Source of the DNA: UBA2160 sp964588665
Lineage (GTDB): Bacteria; Chloroflexota; Dehalococcoidia; Lucifugimonadales; UBA1123
DNA length: 64,000 nt
Direction: 5' to 3'
NCBI GenBank assembly: GCA_964588665.1
Contig: CAZPQQ010000001.1
Span: 1 to 64,000, forward strand
Part shown: positions 1 to 9,464 of the stretch, in pieces
Numbering within the stretch: the stretch's first letter is position 1
How the letters are laid out: the number at the start of each line of letters is the position of its first letter
Position numbers and translations under genes: made by a program
Notes under the pieces: generated by a model
The model's database searches: none
Seen by the model: the letters and a program-made list of their open reading frames with translations, nothing else
What the model was told of the DNA's origin: nothing

Positions 1-489
1 CTCACCGACTCCCAACCGGCCCGAGACAACGAAACCGAGCATGACGAGCTCCGACAACAAGGCGGTGGGCTGATCGAATTCCTTGGCAAGGGAGATGCGG
101 CCGGACTCGAAGAAAACGTTGCGGCAGCTATGGCGGCGCTCGAAGATCAACAACACAAAGACCTTGTCGAAAAAGCCGCGGAGGTAGAGGCTGCATTGGT
201 GGCGGCTATGGGCGAAGAGCGAGTACTCGCCCGCACGAGGCGTCACCTATATCGACGGGTCATGGCTTTGCGTGTCCTCGAGTACGATCACTTCGAGAAC
301 GAGGAAGCCTTCGTTGTAGAAATGATAGCGGAGAACCTCGACGAAACCACGCAACTCACGATGGCAAGACACCTGTTGATTGATGAGAGCGCCGACGATC
401 CGCGTTGGGTCATCGACTGGGTCGCCCGGGAACTGGATCCAGGCGAACAGAAGCTCCTTGCCGATTTGGAGGCAAGCTTCTCAGCTTGA
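1..489 (+). CDS. Hemerythrin-like domain protein, 5' end outside the window
   Basis: The frame is open from the first base, so the start lies upstream. About 162 residues are visible. The histidine/acid pattern of an HHE hemerythrin fold can be seen: EHDELRQQ near the left edge, an HKDL stretch, and LEYDHFENEEAF, where His and Glu would be di-iron ligands. Such proteins bind a non-haem di-iron centre and are linked to O2, NO or iron sensing or storage. The protein appears helical, soluble and cytoplasmic. The first in-frame ATG (130) lies inside the domain, so it is not a credible start. The missing N-terminus prevents a firm subfamily call. Confidence 0.7.
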   Translation, partial: LTDSQPARDNETEHDELRQQGGGLIEFLGKGDAAGLEENVAAAMAALEDQQHKDLVEKAAEVEAALVAAMGEERVLARTRRHLYRRVMALRVLEYDHFENEEAFVVEMIAENLDETTQLTMARHLLIDESADDPRWVIDWVARELDPGEQKLLADLEASFSA

Positions 490-740
490 TCGCATAGCAT
501 CGGCGAATAACCAACACTCGGGGCGACTCCTGTTCATACACGGAGTAAGGTTGTCATTCGACAGAACGCAACCCGTTGGCGGGTGGACCGGCTCTCGTAT
601 TGGATGACCCTGCATCGAGTTCTCTTGATTCGGGTAATCGTCTGACTTCGGCAACATGGACCCGGCTCTCGACTCCGCAGCTAGGTCTGGTGCTGGGGCA
701 TGCAGATGGCGTACTTTGGGCACATCGCCCCTACATTCAG

Positions 741-749
741 AAAGAGGAA
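741..749 (+). promoter_or_regulatory. Ribosome binding site deciding the DUF1800 start
   Basis: AAAGAGGAA lies five bases before the ATG at 755. It supports that start over the longer open frame reaching back to 656. Confidence 0.6.
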
Positions 750-754
750 ACACC

Positions 755-2155
755 ATGTCCGACAACAACATTGGACTGACAGCCCACCTCATGCGCAGAG
801 CCGGATTCGGCGCGGCGCGGGCCGAGCTGGAGGATCAAGCCTCAAGAGATTACAGCGACGTGGTCGAAGACTTGCTGGACCCAGAGGCGCAGCCAGACCT
901 GGATGAGGACGTTCTCAGGAGATATAACCTGGACCTGACCTATCCGGACGGCCTGCCGATTTGGGCCGGCAGGTGGGTCTGGCGCATGATCAACAGTCGC
1001 CGGCCGCTGGAAGAGAAGATGGCCCTCTTCTGGCATCACGTCTTCGCGACCGCCTGGTACAAGGGCGAACACACGCCGTCGATGATCAGTCAGATCGACA
1101 CCTTCCGGCGCGACGGCATGAGCGATCTTCGAACCATATTCATGGGCCTTGCCAAAGATCCGGCCATGAACTACTGGTTGGACAATTGCGAGAACCACGC
1201 CGACCAGCCGAACGAGAATTGGGGTCGCGAGTTGCTGGAACTGTTCTCCATGGGCGTCGGCAACTATACTGAGTTCGACATCAAGGAGGCCTCTCGCGCG
1301 TTCACCGGATGGACCTTCACGCAACCGATCCCCCTGTACCCCTTCGGTCATCACAGCTCTCGGTTCGAGTATGTTGCCGAGGACCACGATGACTCCGAGA
1401 AGACGTTCCTGTCGCACACTGGTCAATTCAACGGCGAAGACATCATCGACATCGTCGCGGATCAGCCCGCCACGGCCAGGTTCATCGCCCGACATCTCTA
1501 CAGCTTCTTCGTGGCCGACGAGCCTCAGGTGCCCGCCTGGAACATCGAGCCGCCTCGGGATCCCGATACGGTGGATGCCCTGGTGGCCGCGTTCGAGGAA
1601 AACGACGGTCAGATCGTTCCGGTTCTGCGGACTCTGTTCAATTCAGAAGCCTTCAAGAACGCCAGGCAGAGCCGCGTCAAGAGCCCGGTCGAACTGGTGG
1701 TAGGCGTGATCAAGCTGGTTGGAACGTACAAAGAGCCCGATCCGACTGAACCGCTGCCCGCGCTGGTCGGCGCGACGGCCGTCATGGGCCAGCAGATCAT
1801 GAATCCACCGACCGTCGAAGGTTGGCACACCGGACACGAGTGGATCGACGGCGGCACGCTCAACGAGCGAGTCAACTTCGCGGTCAACCAGTTCAGCGAC
1901 TCGACCAAGCCGGGAATCCAGGAGCTCCTGTCGCGGGTGGAAGGCACTCTGACGCCATCCGATCTCGTCGACCGGTGCCTTGAGCTTTTGGGGCCGCTGG
2001 AGGTGGGCGATCAGACGCGATCCGCGCTCCAGAGCTATGCCGACGACATCGGCGAGATCAATCGCGACTCCGAACAGGCGCGCGAAGACCACACCGATGA
2101 CATCGTCCGCTTGCTGCAGTGCATCGTCGCATCTCGCGAGTACCAGTTCGCGTAG
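755..2155 (+). CDS. DUF1800 domain-containing protein
   Basis: This 466-residue protein has the DUF1800 hallmarks: an N-terminal HLMRRAGFGA motif, a central NWGRELLELFSMG followed by EASRAFTGWT, and a C-terminal ASREYQFA. DUF1800 proteins almost always pair with a DUF1501 protein, as here (93-bp gap), and the two are thought to act together, possibly in envelope or secreted-polymer processes; the biochemical role is unknown. No clear signal peptide or membrane segment is visible. The frame is open further upstream, but the ATG at 755 has the better ribosome binding site. The pair and the following NHL gene run in one direction and may be one transcript. Confidence 0.9.
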   Translation: MSDNNIGLTAHLMRRAGFGAARAELEDQASRDYSDVVEDLLDPEAQPDLDEDVLRRYNLDLTYPDGLPIWAGRWVWRMINSRRPLEEKMALFWHHVFATAWYKGEHTPSMISQIDTFRRDGMSDLRTIFMGLAKDPAMNYWLDNCENHADQPNENWGRELLELFSMGVGNYTEFDIKEASRAFTGWTFTQPIPLYPFGHHSSRFEYVAEDHDDSEKTFLSHTGQFNGEDIIDIVADQPATARFIARHLYSFFVADEPQVPAWNIEPPRDPDTVDALVAAFEENDGQIVPVLRTLFNSEAFKNARQSRVKSPVELVVGVIKLVGTYKEPDPTEPLPALVGATAVMGQQIMNPPTVEGWHTGHEWIDGGTLNERVNFAVNQFSDSTKPGIQELLSRVEGTLTPSDLVDRCLELLGPLEVGDQTRSALQSYADDIGEINRDSEQAREDHTDDIVRLLQCIVASREYQFA

Positions 2156-2248
2156 CCAGCTGCGTCAAAGATTCACCGTCAACGAATCTATAAGACAACA
2201 TCAAGGCCGTGCGTCGGCCAATTGAAATCCTGAAGAGGTGAGGACGTC

Positions 2249-3388
2249 ATGACAGGAAACGGGAATGGGAGCCAGCCGGTGTTGGTGGTCGTGCAGCTCT
2301 CGGGCGGCAACGACTTCATGAACACGGTAATTCCCTACACGAACTCCACTTACTACGACAGCAGGCCCACGGTGGCCATTCCCCACGAGAAGGTTCTCCC
2401 CTTTACCGACACGTTGGCGTTCCACCCGAACATGGGCCCGTTCAAAGACCTTTACGACCAAGGCATGGTGGCGATCGTACAAGGCATCGGATACCCGGAC
2501 TCCAATCGCTCCCACTTCAGAGGAATGGACATCTGGCACACGTGCGAGCCGCACGTCGTGGCCACCGTCGGCTGGGTGGCCAAAGCTCTCAACACCCTGG
2601 ACCCGGAGGGATCGAACCCGCTGACGGGCATCAATTTCGGAGTGGGCCTGCCCAGAGCCATGGCGATGCCCGGCGTGCCCGTGACTTCGGTCAGCAATCT
2701 GGACAACTACGGCCTGATGACAGGCATGGGAGCGGCGGAGCAACGCGACCGAGCCTTGGACATCTTCAAGCGAATGTACGCTCCGGCCATCGGCTCGGGT
2801 CCGGTGATGGAATACCTGTCACAGACCGGCCGGGACGTGCTGGCGGGAGCGGACATGATCGCGGTCGCTCCGCAGCAATACGAATCGACAATCGAATATG
2901 CGGCGACTCCAATCGCCCAGGCCCTGCGCGACATCGCTCGAGTGCACACCGCCGGACTGGGCACGCGGATCTTCTACACCGCCCACGGTGGCTACGACGT
3001 TCACGCCAACGAGAACCCGGCCCAACCGACGTTGTTGGGAGACCTTTCGGCGGCGATATCCGACTTCTTCGCTGACCTGCGGGAGCACGATGCCGACGAC
3101 AACGTCGCCATGCTCGTGTTCACCGAGTTCGGCAGACGGGTCCGAGACAACGGTTCCGGCACCGACCACGGATCCGGCGGCGGAGCGTTCATCATCGGCA
3201 AGAACGTCAACGGCGGTCTGTACGCCGAATACCCGTCGCTGGCTCAAGATCAGCTAGCCAACGGCGAGGACCTTCCGCACACCATCGACTTCCGAGGCAT
3301 TTACGGCACGATGCTGGAGCAATGGCTCCACATCGATCCGCAGCCCATCGTCGGCGGCGTCTACGAGCAGATCGGCCCGTTCAAGTAG
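2249..3388 (+). CDS. DUF1501 domain-containing protein
   Basis: This 379-residue protein is of the DUF1501 family, which is related to the alkaline phosphatase/sulfatase fold. Visible landmarks are QLSGGNDFMNTVIPY at the N-terminus, a FHPNMGPFKDLYDQG stretch, and the conserved EFGRRVRDNGSGTDHGSGG near residue 300. Many relatives carry a Tat signal, but none is present here, so secretion is uncertain. The start ATG follows a good GAGGTGAGG ribosome binding site. It is the standard partner of the DUF1800 gene just upstream. Function is unknown beyond this association. Confidence 0.9.
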   Translation: MTGNGNGSQPVLVVVQLSGGNDFMNTVIPYTNSTYYDSRPTVAIPHEKVLPFTDTLAFHPNMGPFKDLYDQGMVAIVQGIGYPDSNRSHFRGMDIWHTCEPHVVATVGWVAKALNTLDPEGSNPLTGINFGVGLPRAMAMPGVPVTSVSNLDNYGLMTGMGAAEQRDRALDIFKRMYAPAIGSGPVMEYLSQTGRDVLAGADMIAVAPQQYESTIEYAATPIAQALRDIARVHTAGLGTRIFYTAHGGYDVHANENPAQPTLLGDLSAAISDFFADLREHDADDNVAMLVFTEFGRRVRDNGSGTDHGSGGGAFIIGKNVNGGLYAEYPSLAQDQLANGEDLPHTIDFRGIYGTMLEQWLHIDPQPIVGGVYEQIGPFK

Positions 3389-3469
3389 TTCCATAATTCA
3401 GCATAATATTTCCGCGTGCTGGATCTGGTTTGATCGTCTAAGCCGCGGCGAGCACACAGGAGGCACAAC

Positions 3470-4468
3470 GTGTCAAGGCCATTTGCCCTGCTAAGGTCAG
3501 GGTTCCCGTTTTACATGACGCTGGGAATGAGGCGCATCACGACCAACGCGATGGACATCGGCTTCGGCAAGGAAGGGCGTATATACGTCCTCACTCGCGG
3601 AGGTCTTGGCACCGGCCTTCGGGTCATCAATTGGGATGATGAGAATCTCGGCACTCTCGGCGACGGGAAGTTTTCGTGGCCAAGTTCGTTGCTTGTAGAC
3701 AGCGACGAAAACCTATACATATCCGACGAAGCCAAGCACAACGTGACCGTGCTGGACAAAGACGGTGAGCTGGTGGCCGAATGGGGCGAGCATGGCTCGG
3801 AACCCGGCCAACTCGACCGGCCGGCCTCCATCGCGTTCGATCTCGACGGCGCCATCGTCGTGTCCGACACCCAGAACCATCGGATCCAGACGTTCACTCG
3901 CGACGGAGAGTACATCTCCGGCTTCGGCGAACATGGAACCGACGACGGGCAGCTCAACATGCCCTGGGGGATCTGCATCGACGAAACTGGCGCGGTGTAC
4001 GTTGCCGACTGGCGCAACGACCGGGTGCAGAAGTTCACCGCCGCTGGTGAACACGTTCTCACCTTCGGACGGTCAGGATCCGGCGCCGGTGAGTTCAATC
4101 ACCCCTCCGCGGTCGCCGTGGACGGCCACGGCGACATCTACGTCTCCGACTGGGGCAACAACCGCGTGGAGCTTTTCAACTCGGAGGGACGGTTCGTCGA
4201 GGAGATACTTGGCGAGGCCAACCTGTCCCAGTCGGGCTTGAAATACATTCAGGCCAACCCCCAGGTCCTGCGGCTTCGCGACATGACCGAACTGGGGCGC
4301 ATGAAGCGTCTGCGCGCTCCGCTTGGCCTGCACGTCGACGACGAGTTCCGGCTGTTCATCTGCGACTTCGGCTCCCACCGGATTCAGGTCTACAAGAAAG
4401 AAGCCTACGAACTCGCCGAAAACCAGATTGCACCGCCCCTGCGCAACCCAATTATGCTGACGACGTAG
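3470..4468 (+). CDS. NHL-repeat beta-propeller protein
   Basis: This 332-residue protein consists largely of NHL repeats. Characteristic units recur about every 45-50 residues: LYISDEAKHNVTVLDKDGE, VVSDTQNHRIQTFTRDGE, VYVADWRNDRVQKFTAAGE, and IYVSDWGNNRVELFNSEGR. Together with the first and last blades (FICDFGSHRIQVYKK) they would form a six-bladed propeller. The GTG start is chosen because AGGAGG sits eight bases upstream. No signal peptide is evident. NHL propellers usually mediate protein, sugar or RNA contacts, and no catalytic role is suggested. A strong terminator follows. Confidence 0.88.
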   Translation: MSRPFALLRSGFPFYMTLGMRRITTNAMDIGFGKEGRIYVLTRGGLGTGLRVINWDDENLGTLGDGKFSWPSSLLVDSDENLYISDEAKHNVTVLDKDGELVAEWGEHGSEPGQLDRPASIAFDLDGAIVVSDTQNHRIQTFTRDGEYISGFGEHGTDDGQLNMPWGICIDETGAVYVADWRNDRVQKFTAAGEHVLTFGRSGSGAGEFNHPSAVAVDGHGDIYVSDWGNNRVELFNSEGRFVEEILGEANLSQSGLKYIQANPQVLRLRDMTELGRMKRLRAPLGLHVDDEFRLFICDFGSHRIQVYKKEAYELAENQIAPPLRNPIMLTT

Positions 4469-4507
4469 GGGGCGACTGCCGTTGCGGCAGCCGAAACGAT
4501 TATCGCG

Positions 4508-4543
4508 AGAGGGCGGACCAACCAGTCCGCCCTCTTTGCTTTT
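4508..4543 (+). terminator. Rho-independent terminator after the NHL gene
   Basis: An 11-bp perfect stem (4508-4518 with 4525-4535, AGAGGGCGGAC and its complement) around a six-base loop is followed by a T-rich run to 4543. Confidence 0.85.
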
Positions 4544-5467
4544 CTGCGGGCCGCTGCTGCACTGATTTATCCGCAGCAAAACGTGCACACTCCGGAACCA
4601 CCGTCATCCCAACAATGATCGCCTCCGGCGTTACTTCCAGCGATGGCCGAGGCGTTCAACGACAGCGCCCGAAACACAGCGAATAGACGCCTACTCGGTC
4701 GTCGCGATCGTAGCGTTGAGCGAGAGGAAATCGCGCCCAGATCGTGGATCGGGATGAAACGAAAGCTACGGAAGTTTTGCATGGAGATACGGGCATTGTC
4801 GTCAATCTGGCCGGGGCATCCGGTCAATTGCCTGCGCTCAGGACACGCCGAAGGCGCTGTCAGGCGGATTCATTACCGACGCAACGCATCACCTGGGACT
4901 AAGAAACACATAACCGATTCCAGTGGAAACTTTCGAGATAAGACGATTGACTTGCGAAAAGGTCCTGCCAGAATACCTGACAGGTCTTCGTGGGTGCTGC
5001 CACGTTCGGTACAGTGGGTGGAGGCGCCTAGATCGAGTTTCGGTCGACAAGTCAGTGGTATGCGTCGATACCCCGGAAGCGCGGAGTACGTAGGCATATT
5101 GCGCCCTCTTCGCTTGGCTCTTTTGCGGTCAATTCTTCGTGAGTATCTGATTTGGACACGTCTGCCTTATCCTTGAGTACACTACTCAGTTCAAGAGCTC
5201 AGTCCACGTCTAAACTCTCTGAATCTTTTCGCGCTCTTTTGTCTCATCATCGCTGAGAGTCAATTGTTGACAAAGGTTCACATATGCGGGCGTTCATCTG
5301 CTCGGCAAGCACGAACTTCTCCTGGATATGACCGTTCGGTGGCTTGCCTAGAAAATTGATTGATAATCATCAAATATTGATGCCATCGCCTCATTGCATT
5401 GACTAAATTTATCACGATCCGAGAAATCTCGGCAGATCAACCAGGATCACTCGCAGGGAGGCCAACA
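4544..5467. other. Long intergenic region with no supported gene
   Basis: About 920 bases of lower GC than the flanks. A 177-codon open frame at 4643-5176 has no family resemblance, no ribosome binding site and atypical composition, so it is not called. An inverted TTGAT/ATCAA motif near 5357-5380 and an isolated TTGACA at 5267 could be regulatory for the surface-protein gene, but no matching -10 box was found. Confidence 0.5.
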
Positions 5468-6808
5468 ATGGAACGCCACTCATTCGGCAAGATGAACAGA
5501 AGCAAGCTAGCAGTGCGCAGCATCTTGCTGTTTGCGATCCTGGCAATTATTGCTGTGGGCTTGGCGGTCAGCCCGTATCCGTTGAAGCCACAGCAGGTTG
5601 AAGCCGCAACCTCCTTCGCCTCCGGTGACACCATCACCGCCGACGTGACGCTCACCGCGGATGTCGATTGCACGGGATACGACGCCTCCTTATCGCTCGG
5701 GAGGGTGCTCACCATCGGGGCCGACGGCATCACCATCGACGGCGCCGGTTTCACGCTTGGTTACACCGGAGCCACGGAGGTCTGGGCGGGTATATACGCG
5801 GACAACTTCGACAACGTCACGATCACGAACCTGACCATCGTTGGGGCGGGATCCGAATCCCACGCAACGGTCTTCTTGACTCCAGACCTGACGGTCGGCG
5901 GAGCGACGCTGCTCAACAATGACTTCTCTAACGGTCAGGTCAAGATTGACGGTGTCAAGAACGCGACGATCGATGCGAATGTGATCACGCCCACCGCAGC
6001 TTGGCCTGCGAGCGCCTTGGTCATAGATAACGTTCCTGGAGGCTCAACGTACAGCATCACCGGCAACACGCTGATCAACCTGAACGGGGGCGGCCTGATA
6101 ATAGGTAAAGTCCAGAACCCTGGAATAACGCTCACGTTGGAGTCGAACATCTTCGACGGCTCCCGATGGGGCGCCATTCTGAACAACATCGATGGCGGCG
6201 TGGGTGGCTTCTCACTGTCGCACACCAACAGCTTCGTTGGCGCCGGTTGGACCGGTGGCTACCCGGTGTTTCTCTCCGGGATGAACCTGACGGTTGACGG
6301 CTGGTCGACGCTGGGCACGGTTGGCGCCGGTGCGGACCGGGCCATTTACGTGGGCCAGAGGCAGCTGTTTGGACACTTTACCGTCGTGCCATCGGAGGAC
6401 ATCTTCATCACCAACAACACCGTCACCGTCCTCGGCAACGGGACCAAGCACGGGATCGTGCTCGACGGTGTCAAGTCCGCAACGATCACCGGGAATACGG
6501 TCACGCCCACGGGATCGTGGCCCGACGGCGCGCTGGAAATAATCAACGTTCCTGCGTCCTCCACATACGACATCAGCAACAACACACTGATCAACCCGAA
6601 CGGCGGTGGTCTGATAATCGGTAAAGTCCAGAACCCTGGAATAACGCTCACGTTGGAGTCGAACATCTTCGACGGCTCCCGATGGGGCGCCATTCTGAAC
6701 AACATCGATGGCGGCGTGGGCGGCTTCACGCTGTCCACGACCAATACGTTCGATGGGGCGGGTCACACTGGAGGCACGCCGCTGACGATCTCTGGACCTG
6801 ACGGTTGA
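5468..6808 (+). CDS. Exported right-handed beta-helix surface protein, N-terminal part of a broken gene
   Basis: This 446-residue piece starts at an ATG behind GGGAGG. It has a clear Sec signal peptide: a basic N-terminus, a hydrophobic core ILLFAILAIIAVGLAV and a cleavage site near VEA-ATS (about residue 45). The mature part is made of parallel beta-helix coils with repeated NNTLINPNGGGLIIG-type and SNIFDGSRWGAILNN motifs. Two coil blocks are near identical, including 101 bp identical at 6104-6204 and 6620-6720. The frame ends at TGA 6806-6808, because a five-base deletion relative to the first block (6279-6300) throws it out of phase. The protein clearly continues in another frame from 6786. 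Probable cell-surface adhesin or polysaccharide-binding protein. Confidence 0.75.
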   Translation: MERHSFGKMNRSKLAVRSILLFAILAIIAVGLAVSPYPLKPQQVEAATSFASGDTITADVTLTADVDCTGYDASLSLGRVLTIGADGITIDGAGFTLGYTGATEVWAGIYADNFDNVTITNLTIVGAGSESHATVFLTPDLTVGGATLLNNDFSNGQVKIDGVKNATIDANVITPTAAWPASALVIDNVPGGSTYSITGNTLINLNGGGLIIGKVQNPGITLTLESNIFDGSRWGAILNNIDGGVGGFSLSHTNSFVGAGWTGGYPVFLSGMNLTVDGWSTLGTVGAGADRAIYVGQRQLFGHFTVVPSEDIFITNNTVTVLGNGTKHGIVLDGVKSATITGNTVTPTGSWPDGALEIINVPASSTYDISNNTLINPNGGGLIIGKVQNPGITLTLESNIFDGSRWGAILNNIDGGVGGFTLSTTNTFDGAGHTGGTPLTISGPDG

Positions 6809-7103
6809 CGGCTTTGGCTTCGGCTTCGTTACCGTCGAAGGCGGTGTTGGCATAGCTGTCAATGACAAGGTCCTCCCGGGGCACGCTATCACTGCCCCGT
6901 CAGAGCGGATCACCATCAGCAACACCACAGTCACAGGATTCGGCACAGGCATTAATGTCAGCCTGAGCAAGCCGACGCTTGACAACGCTCTGACGCTCGA
7001 TAGCGTCACGGCGTGTGGCAACAGCCGAGGGATTGGCATCAGAGCAAACGGTGCTGACGTCCTCGGTGGCAACGTCGGAGGAGCCACACTCGACGGGATC
7101 CAC

Positions 7104-8306
7104 GTGTTTGGCGGGTCCACCAACGTGCTGATAGACGGGGTAAACTTCTTCGGCAACCCTGTCCTGATGGATGTCGTAGATGACACGGGAGGGGCCACGG
7201 TCCAGAACTCCACGAACAACCCGTTCAACTGCCCTGCCCCCGGAGCAAGCGACACAACGCCTCCGACCATCACTTTGATCGGCTCGGACCCGGCGACCGT
7301 TGAGATCGGGAGCGTCTACTCCGACGCCGGCGCCACCGCCTCCGACAACGTGGACGGGGACATCACGGCAGACATCGTCACAGTTAATCCCGTTGACGCA
7401 AACACGTTGGGTTCTTACATAGTCACTTACAACGTGTCCGACTCCTCGGACAATGACGCCGATGAGGTGAGCAGGACTGTAAACGTGGTCGATGCCACAC
7501 CGCCGACCATTACCGCGAGCCGAGTTCCCGCTGCGGCCAACGCGAATGGCTGGAACAACGTCGACGTGACGGTCAGCTACGTGGCTGAGGATGCGGGGTC
7601 CGGAATCGACGCGTCTGCCAGTGGCCTAGCCGACGACGTAATCGGCGAAGGCGAGAACCAGACCGCGGAAGGAACCGCGGTAGACAACGCGGGCAACTCC
7701 GCAAGCGCGTCAATCACCGGGATCAACGTTGACAAGACGGACCCGGTGGTTACGGTTTCAGACCAGTTGGCTCGGGCGACTTCCGAGTCCGGCGCGAGTG
7801 TGACCTTCAGCGGCGTCTCTGCAAGCGACGCGCTGTCGGGCATCGACACGTTCGTCTGCTCCTCGCCGGACGGCGGCACGTTCGCTGTCGGCGTAACCGC
7901 CGTCGACTGTACGGCCACAGACCTTGCTGGCAATTCCAGCAGCGATGGCTTCAACGTAATAGTCACCGACGATTGCGACTGCACCAAAGGCGTAGGGTTC
8001 TGGAAGAAGCAGTTCAAAACGTCGCTCAAAGGTAAAGGCAAACAGCAGATCGACGACTCGGCGTTGAACGCTTATCTGAGCATCGTAGGCTTAGGGTCAG
8101 GCGTCTTCGGCGACATGACCATTGCCGAAGCCAACGACGTGTTCAACCCGCCCAAGCCCAACAGGCGTGGCGGCGGCGGCTCGCACAGCGGGAGCGGCTC
8201 AAGGTCTAGCGAGGCCAGCGGTTCGTCTTCGACGGGCAGATTGAGGAACAGGGGCGGCTCTAAAGGCAGCTCTCACGGAGGCACAAAGCTGGCTAAGCAG
8301 GAGTAA
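7104..8306 (+). CDS. Continuation of the broken beta-helix protein, with Ig-like/HYR-type repeats
   Basis: This frame is open from 6786 and continues the upstream beta-helix (LTVDGFGFG, then further coils), so the GTG at 7104 is only the first possible start, not a natural one. After the helix come Ig-like surface repeats beginning DTTPPTITLIGSDPATVEIG and ATPPTITASRVPAAANANG, then GTFAVGVTAVDCTATD. A C-terminal module with GVGFWKKQFK leads into a Gly/Ser/Arg-rich stretch. TAA at 8304-8306 then stops the frame, although sequence after it continues the same domain in phase. No signal peptide of its own. Best read as the middle of one disrupted extracellular protein. Confidence 0.6.
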   Translation: MFGGSTNVLIDGVNFFGNPVLMDVVDDTGGATVQNSTNNPFNCPAPGASDTTPPTITLIGSDPATVEIGSVYSDAGATASDNVDGDITADIVTVNPVDANTLGSYIVTYNVSDSSDNDADEVSRTVNVVDATPPTITASRVPAAANANGWNNVDVTVSYVAEDAGSGIDASASGLADDVIGEGENQTAEGTAVDNAGNSASASITGINVDKTDPVVTVSDQLARATSESGASVTFSGVSASDALSGIDTFVCSSPDGGTFAVGVTAVDCTATDLAGNSSSDGFNVIVTDDCDCTKGVGFWKKQFKTSLKGKGKQQIDDSALNAYLSIVGLGSGVFGDMTIAEANDVFNPPKPNRRGGGGSHSGSGSRSSEASGSSSTGRLRNRGGSKGSSHGGTKLAKQE

Positions 8307-8681
8307 AACACCCAACAGCAACTGCTGGCCGCGTGGCTCAACTACGCCAAGGGCGCCGTCGACTCGGATGCAATGATCCTCGAGGTTGAGGGTCTCATGG
8401 AAGCGGGCGACTTCAACGCCGCCAAGGAGCTGGCAAAGTCGATCAACGACCAGGACAAAAACAATCCTGACTGCGATACCAAGAGCGGCACGGGCTCCAA
8501 GTCCGGGTCGGACACGGGCAGCCGCTCGAACAGCCGGACGAGAGGCTCCGACAATCGCTCCCGCGGTGGCGACGAAAGCCAGACCCACGGCTCGGACTCT
8601 GGTTCCAGAGACGACACGAAGAAAAACAAGAATAACAAAAACGGCAAGAACGGCAAGTCAGGCAGGCACGGCAAAAGGTAA
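8307..8681 (+). pseudogene. C-terminal remnant of the beta-helix surface protein after an in-frame TAA
   Basis: Directly after TAA 8304-8306 and in the same frame, the translation reads NTQQQLLAAWLNYAKGAV, then a helical stretch ending AKSINDQDKNNPDCDT. These suit the end of the domain that starts with GVGFWKK upstream. A low-complexity Ser/Gly/Arg/Lys tail follows, ending in a poly-Lys/Asn region at 8681. An internal ATG at 8373 would give a 102-residue product but has no ribosome binding site. The TAA can arise from a glutamine, lysine or glutamate codon by one substitution. Confidence 0.6.
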
Positions 8682-8719
8682 ACCTGCAGCAATCCGAACC
8701 CGATAACGGTTAGCGAATG

Positions 8720-8755
8720 AAGGCCGGTCCACGTAGGGGACCGGCCTTCTGCTTG
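8720..8755 (+). terminator. Rho-independent terminator after the surface-protein locus
   Basis: An 11-bp perfect stem, AAGGCCGGTCC at 8720-8730 with its complement at 8738-8748, has a seven-base loop and a short pyrimidine/T tail. The interval 8756-9041 holds nothing else recognisable. Confidence 0.75.
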
Positions 8756-9041
8756 TTGAGTGCACGGTCGGGCAGTGGTGAGGCACGATACATCGGCTTC
8801 TCGGCTGATGAACAGTCGAGAGGATTCGCCCCGGGAACGATTCTCGAGGATTCACCGGACTTCGTTTCTATGAGTGGGCGCGCTGCCCGTCAATTGCCAC
8901 CACCAGGCGGCGGCCATATAGTCTCGGGTATCCCAGAATGTCGCGAATATCGAAGCGATGAAATCCAACTGAGAATCGCTGTCGCTGGCAGCTTCGTGCA
9001 ACAATGTATTGAACCGATTGTTGCTCGAGGAGTTTAGTGGG

Positions 9042-9374
9042 ATGAATGTCAAGACTTGGATATGGTGCCTTCGCTGTGAGCGGTGTTTCTCGGTGCTGAT
9101 CACAACGGAGCCTGAGATTGAGGACGCGGACGAGAATCAGGGGATGGGGGCATCCCCGTTCGATCACGCCTACGAGTTGGAAGTGCAACTGGGGGTCGAG
9201 ATGGAAGGCGGGGTGTTTGCGACCTGCCCTTACGAAGGCTGCAGCGGGTCGTTGTTCGATTTTCGCTGGTGGGAGGATTTCCGGTTGGGAAAGAACATTA
9301 CGGAGGAAGTTCCGGCCCTGGATACGGTCTATCCACTGTACCCGGATGGACCTCCGCAGCAGAGTGATGACTGA
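9042..9374 (+). CDS. Small putative zinc-binding hypothetical protein
   Basis: This 110-residue protein is not assigned to a family. It begins MNVKTWIWCLRCERCF, with CLRC plus a further cysteine. A second site, TCPYEGCSG, lies near residue 70, so the four cysteines of the two CxxC/CxxxxC pairs could form a zinc ribbon. Aromatic and acidic residues are frequent (FRWWEDFRLG). The ATG at 9042 follows an acceptable CGAGGAG site, and an upstream in-frame ATG at 9009 lacks one. Single gene, convergent with the ABC operon. Function unknown. Confidence 0.55.
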   Translation: MNVKTWIWCLRCERCFSVLITTEPEIEDADENQGMGASPFDHAYELEVQLGVEMEGGVFATCPYEGCSGSLFDFRWWEDFRLGKNITEEVPALDTVYPLYPDGPPQQSDD

Positions 9375-9464
9375 GCTCAGCTTGGCGGCGGCCGTCTGCA
9401 CCTCGAAGTGAGCCGGCCAGCAGAGAGCGCGGGCGCCCACCCCGCAAGGCGGCGTCCAGAGCGC

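Noticed and set aside
656..754. Upstream extension of the DUF1800 gene to 656
   Set aside because: No ribosome binding site at 656; the ATG at 755 has one, and the family motif begins there.
4643..5176. A 177-codon open frame in the long spacer before the surface-protein gene
   Set aside because: No ribosome binding site, no family pattern, biased Arg/Ser composition typical of random frames.
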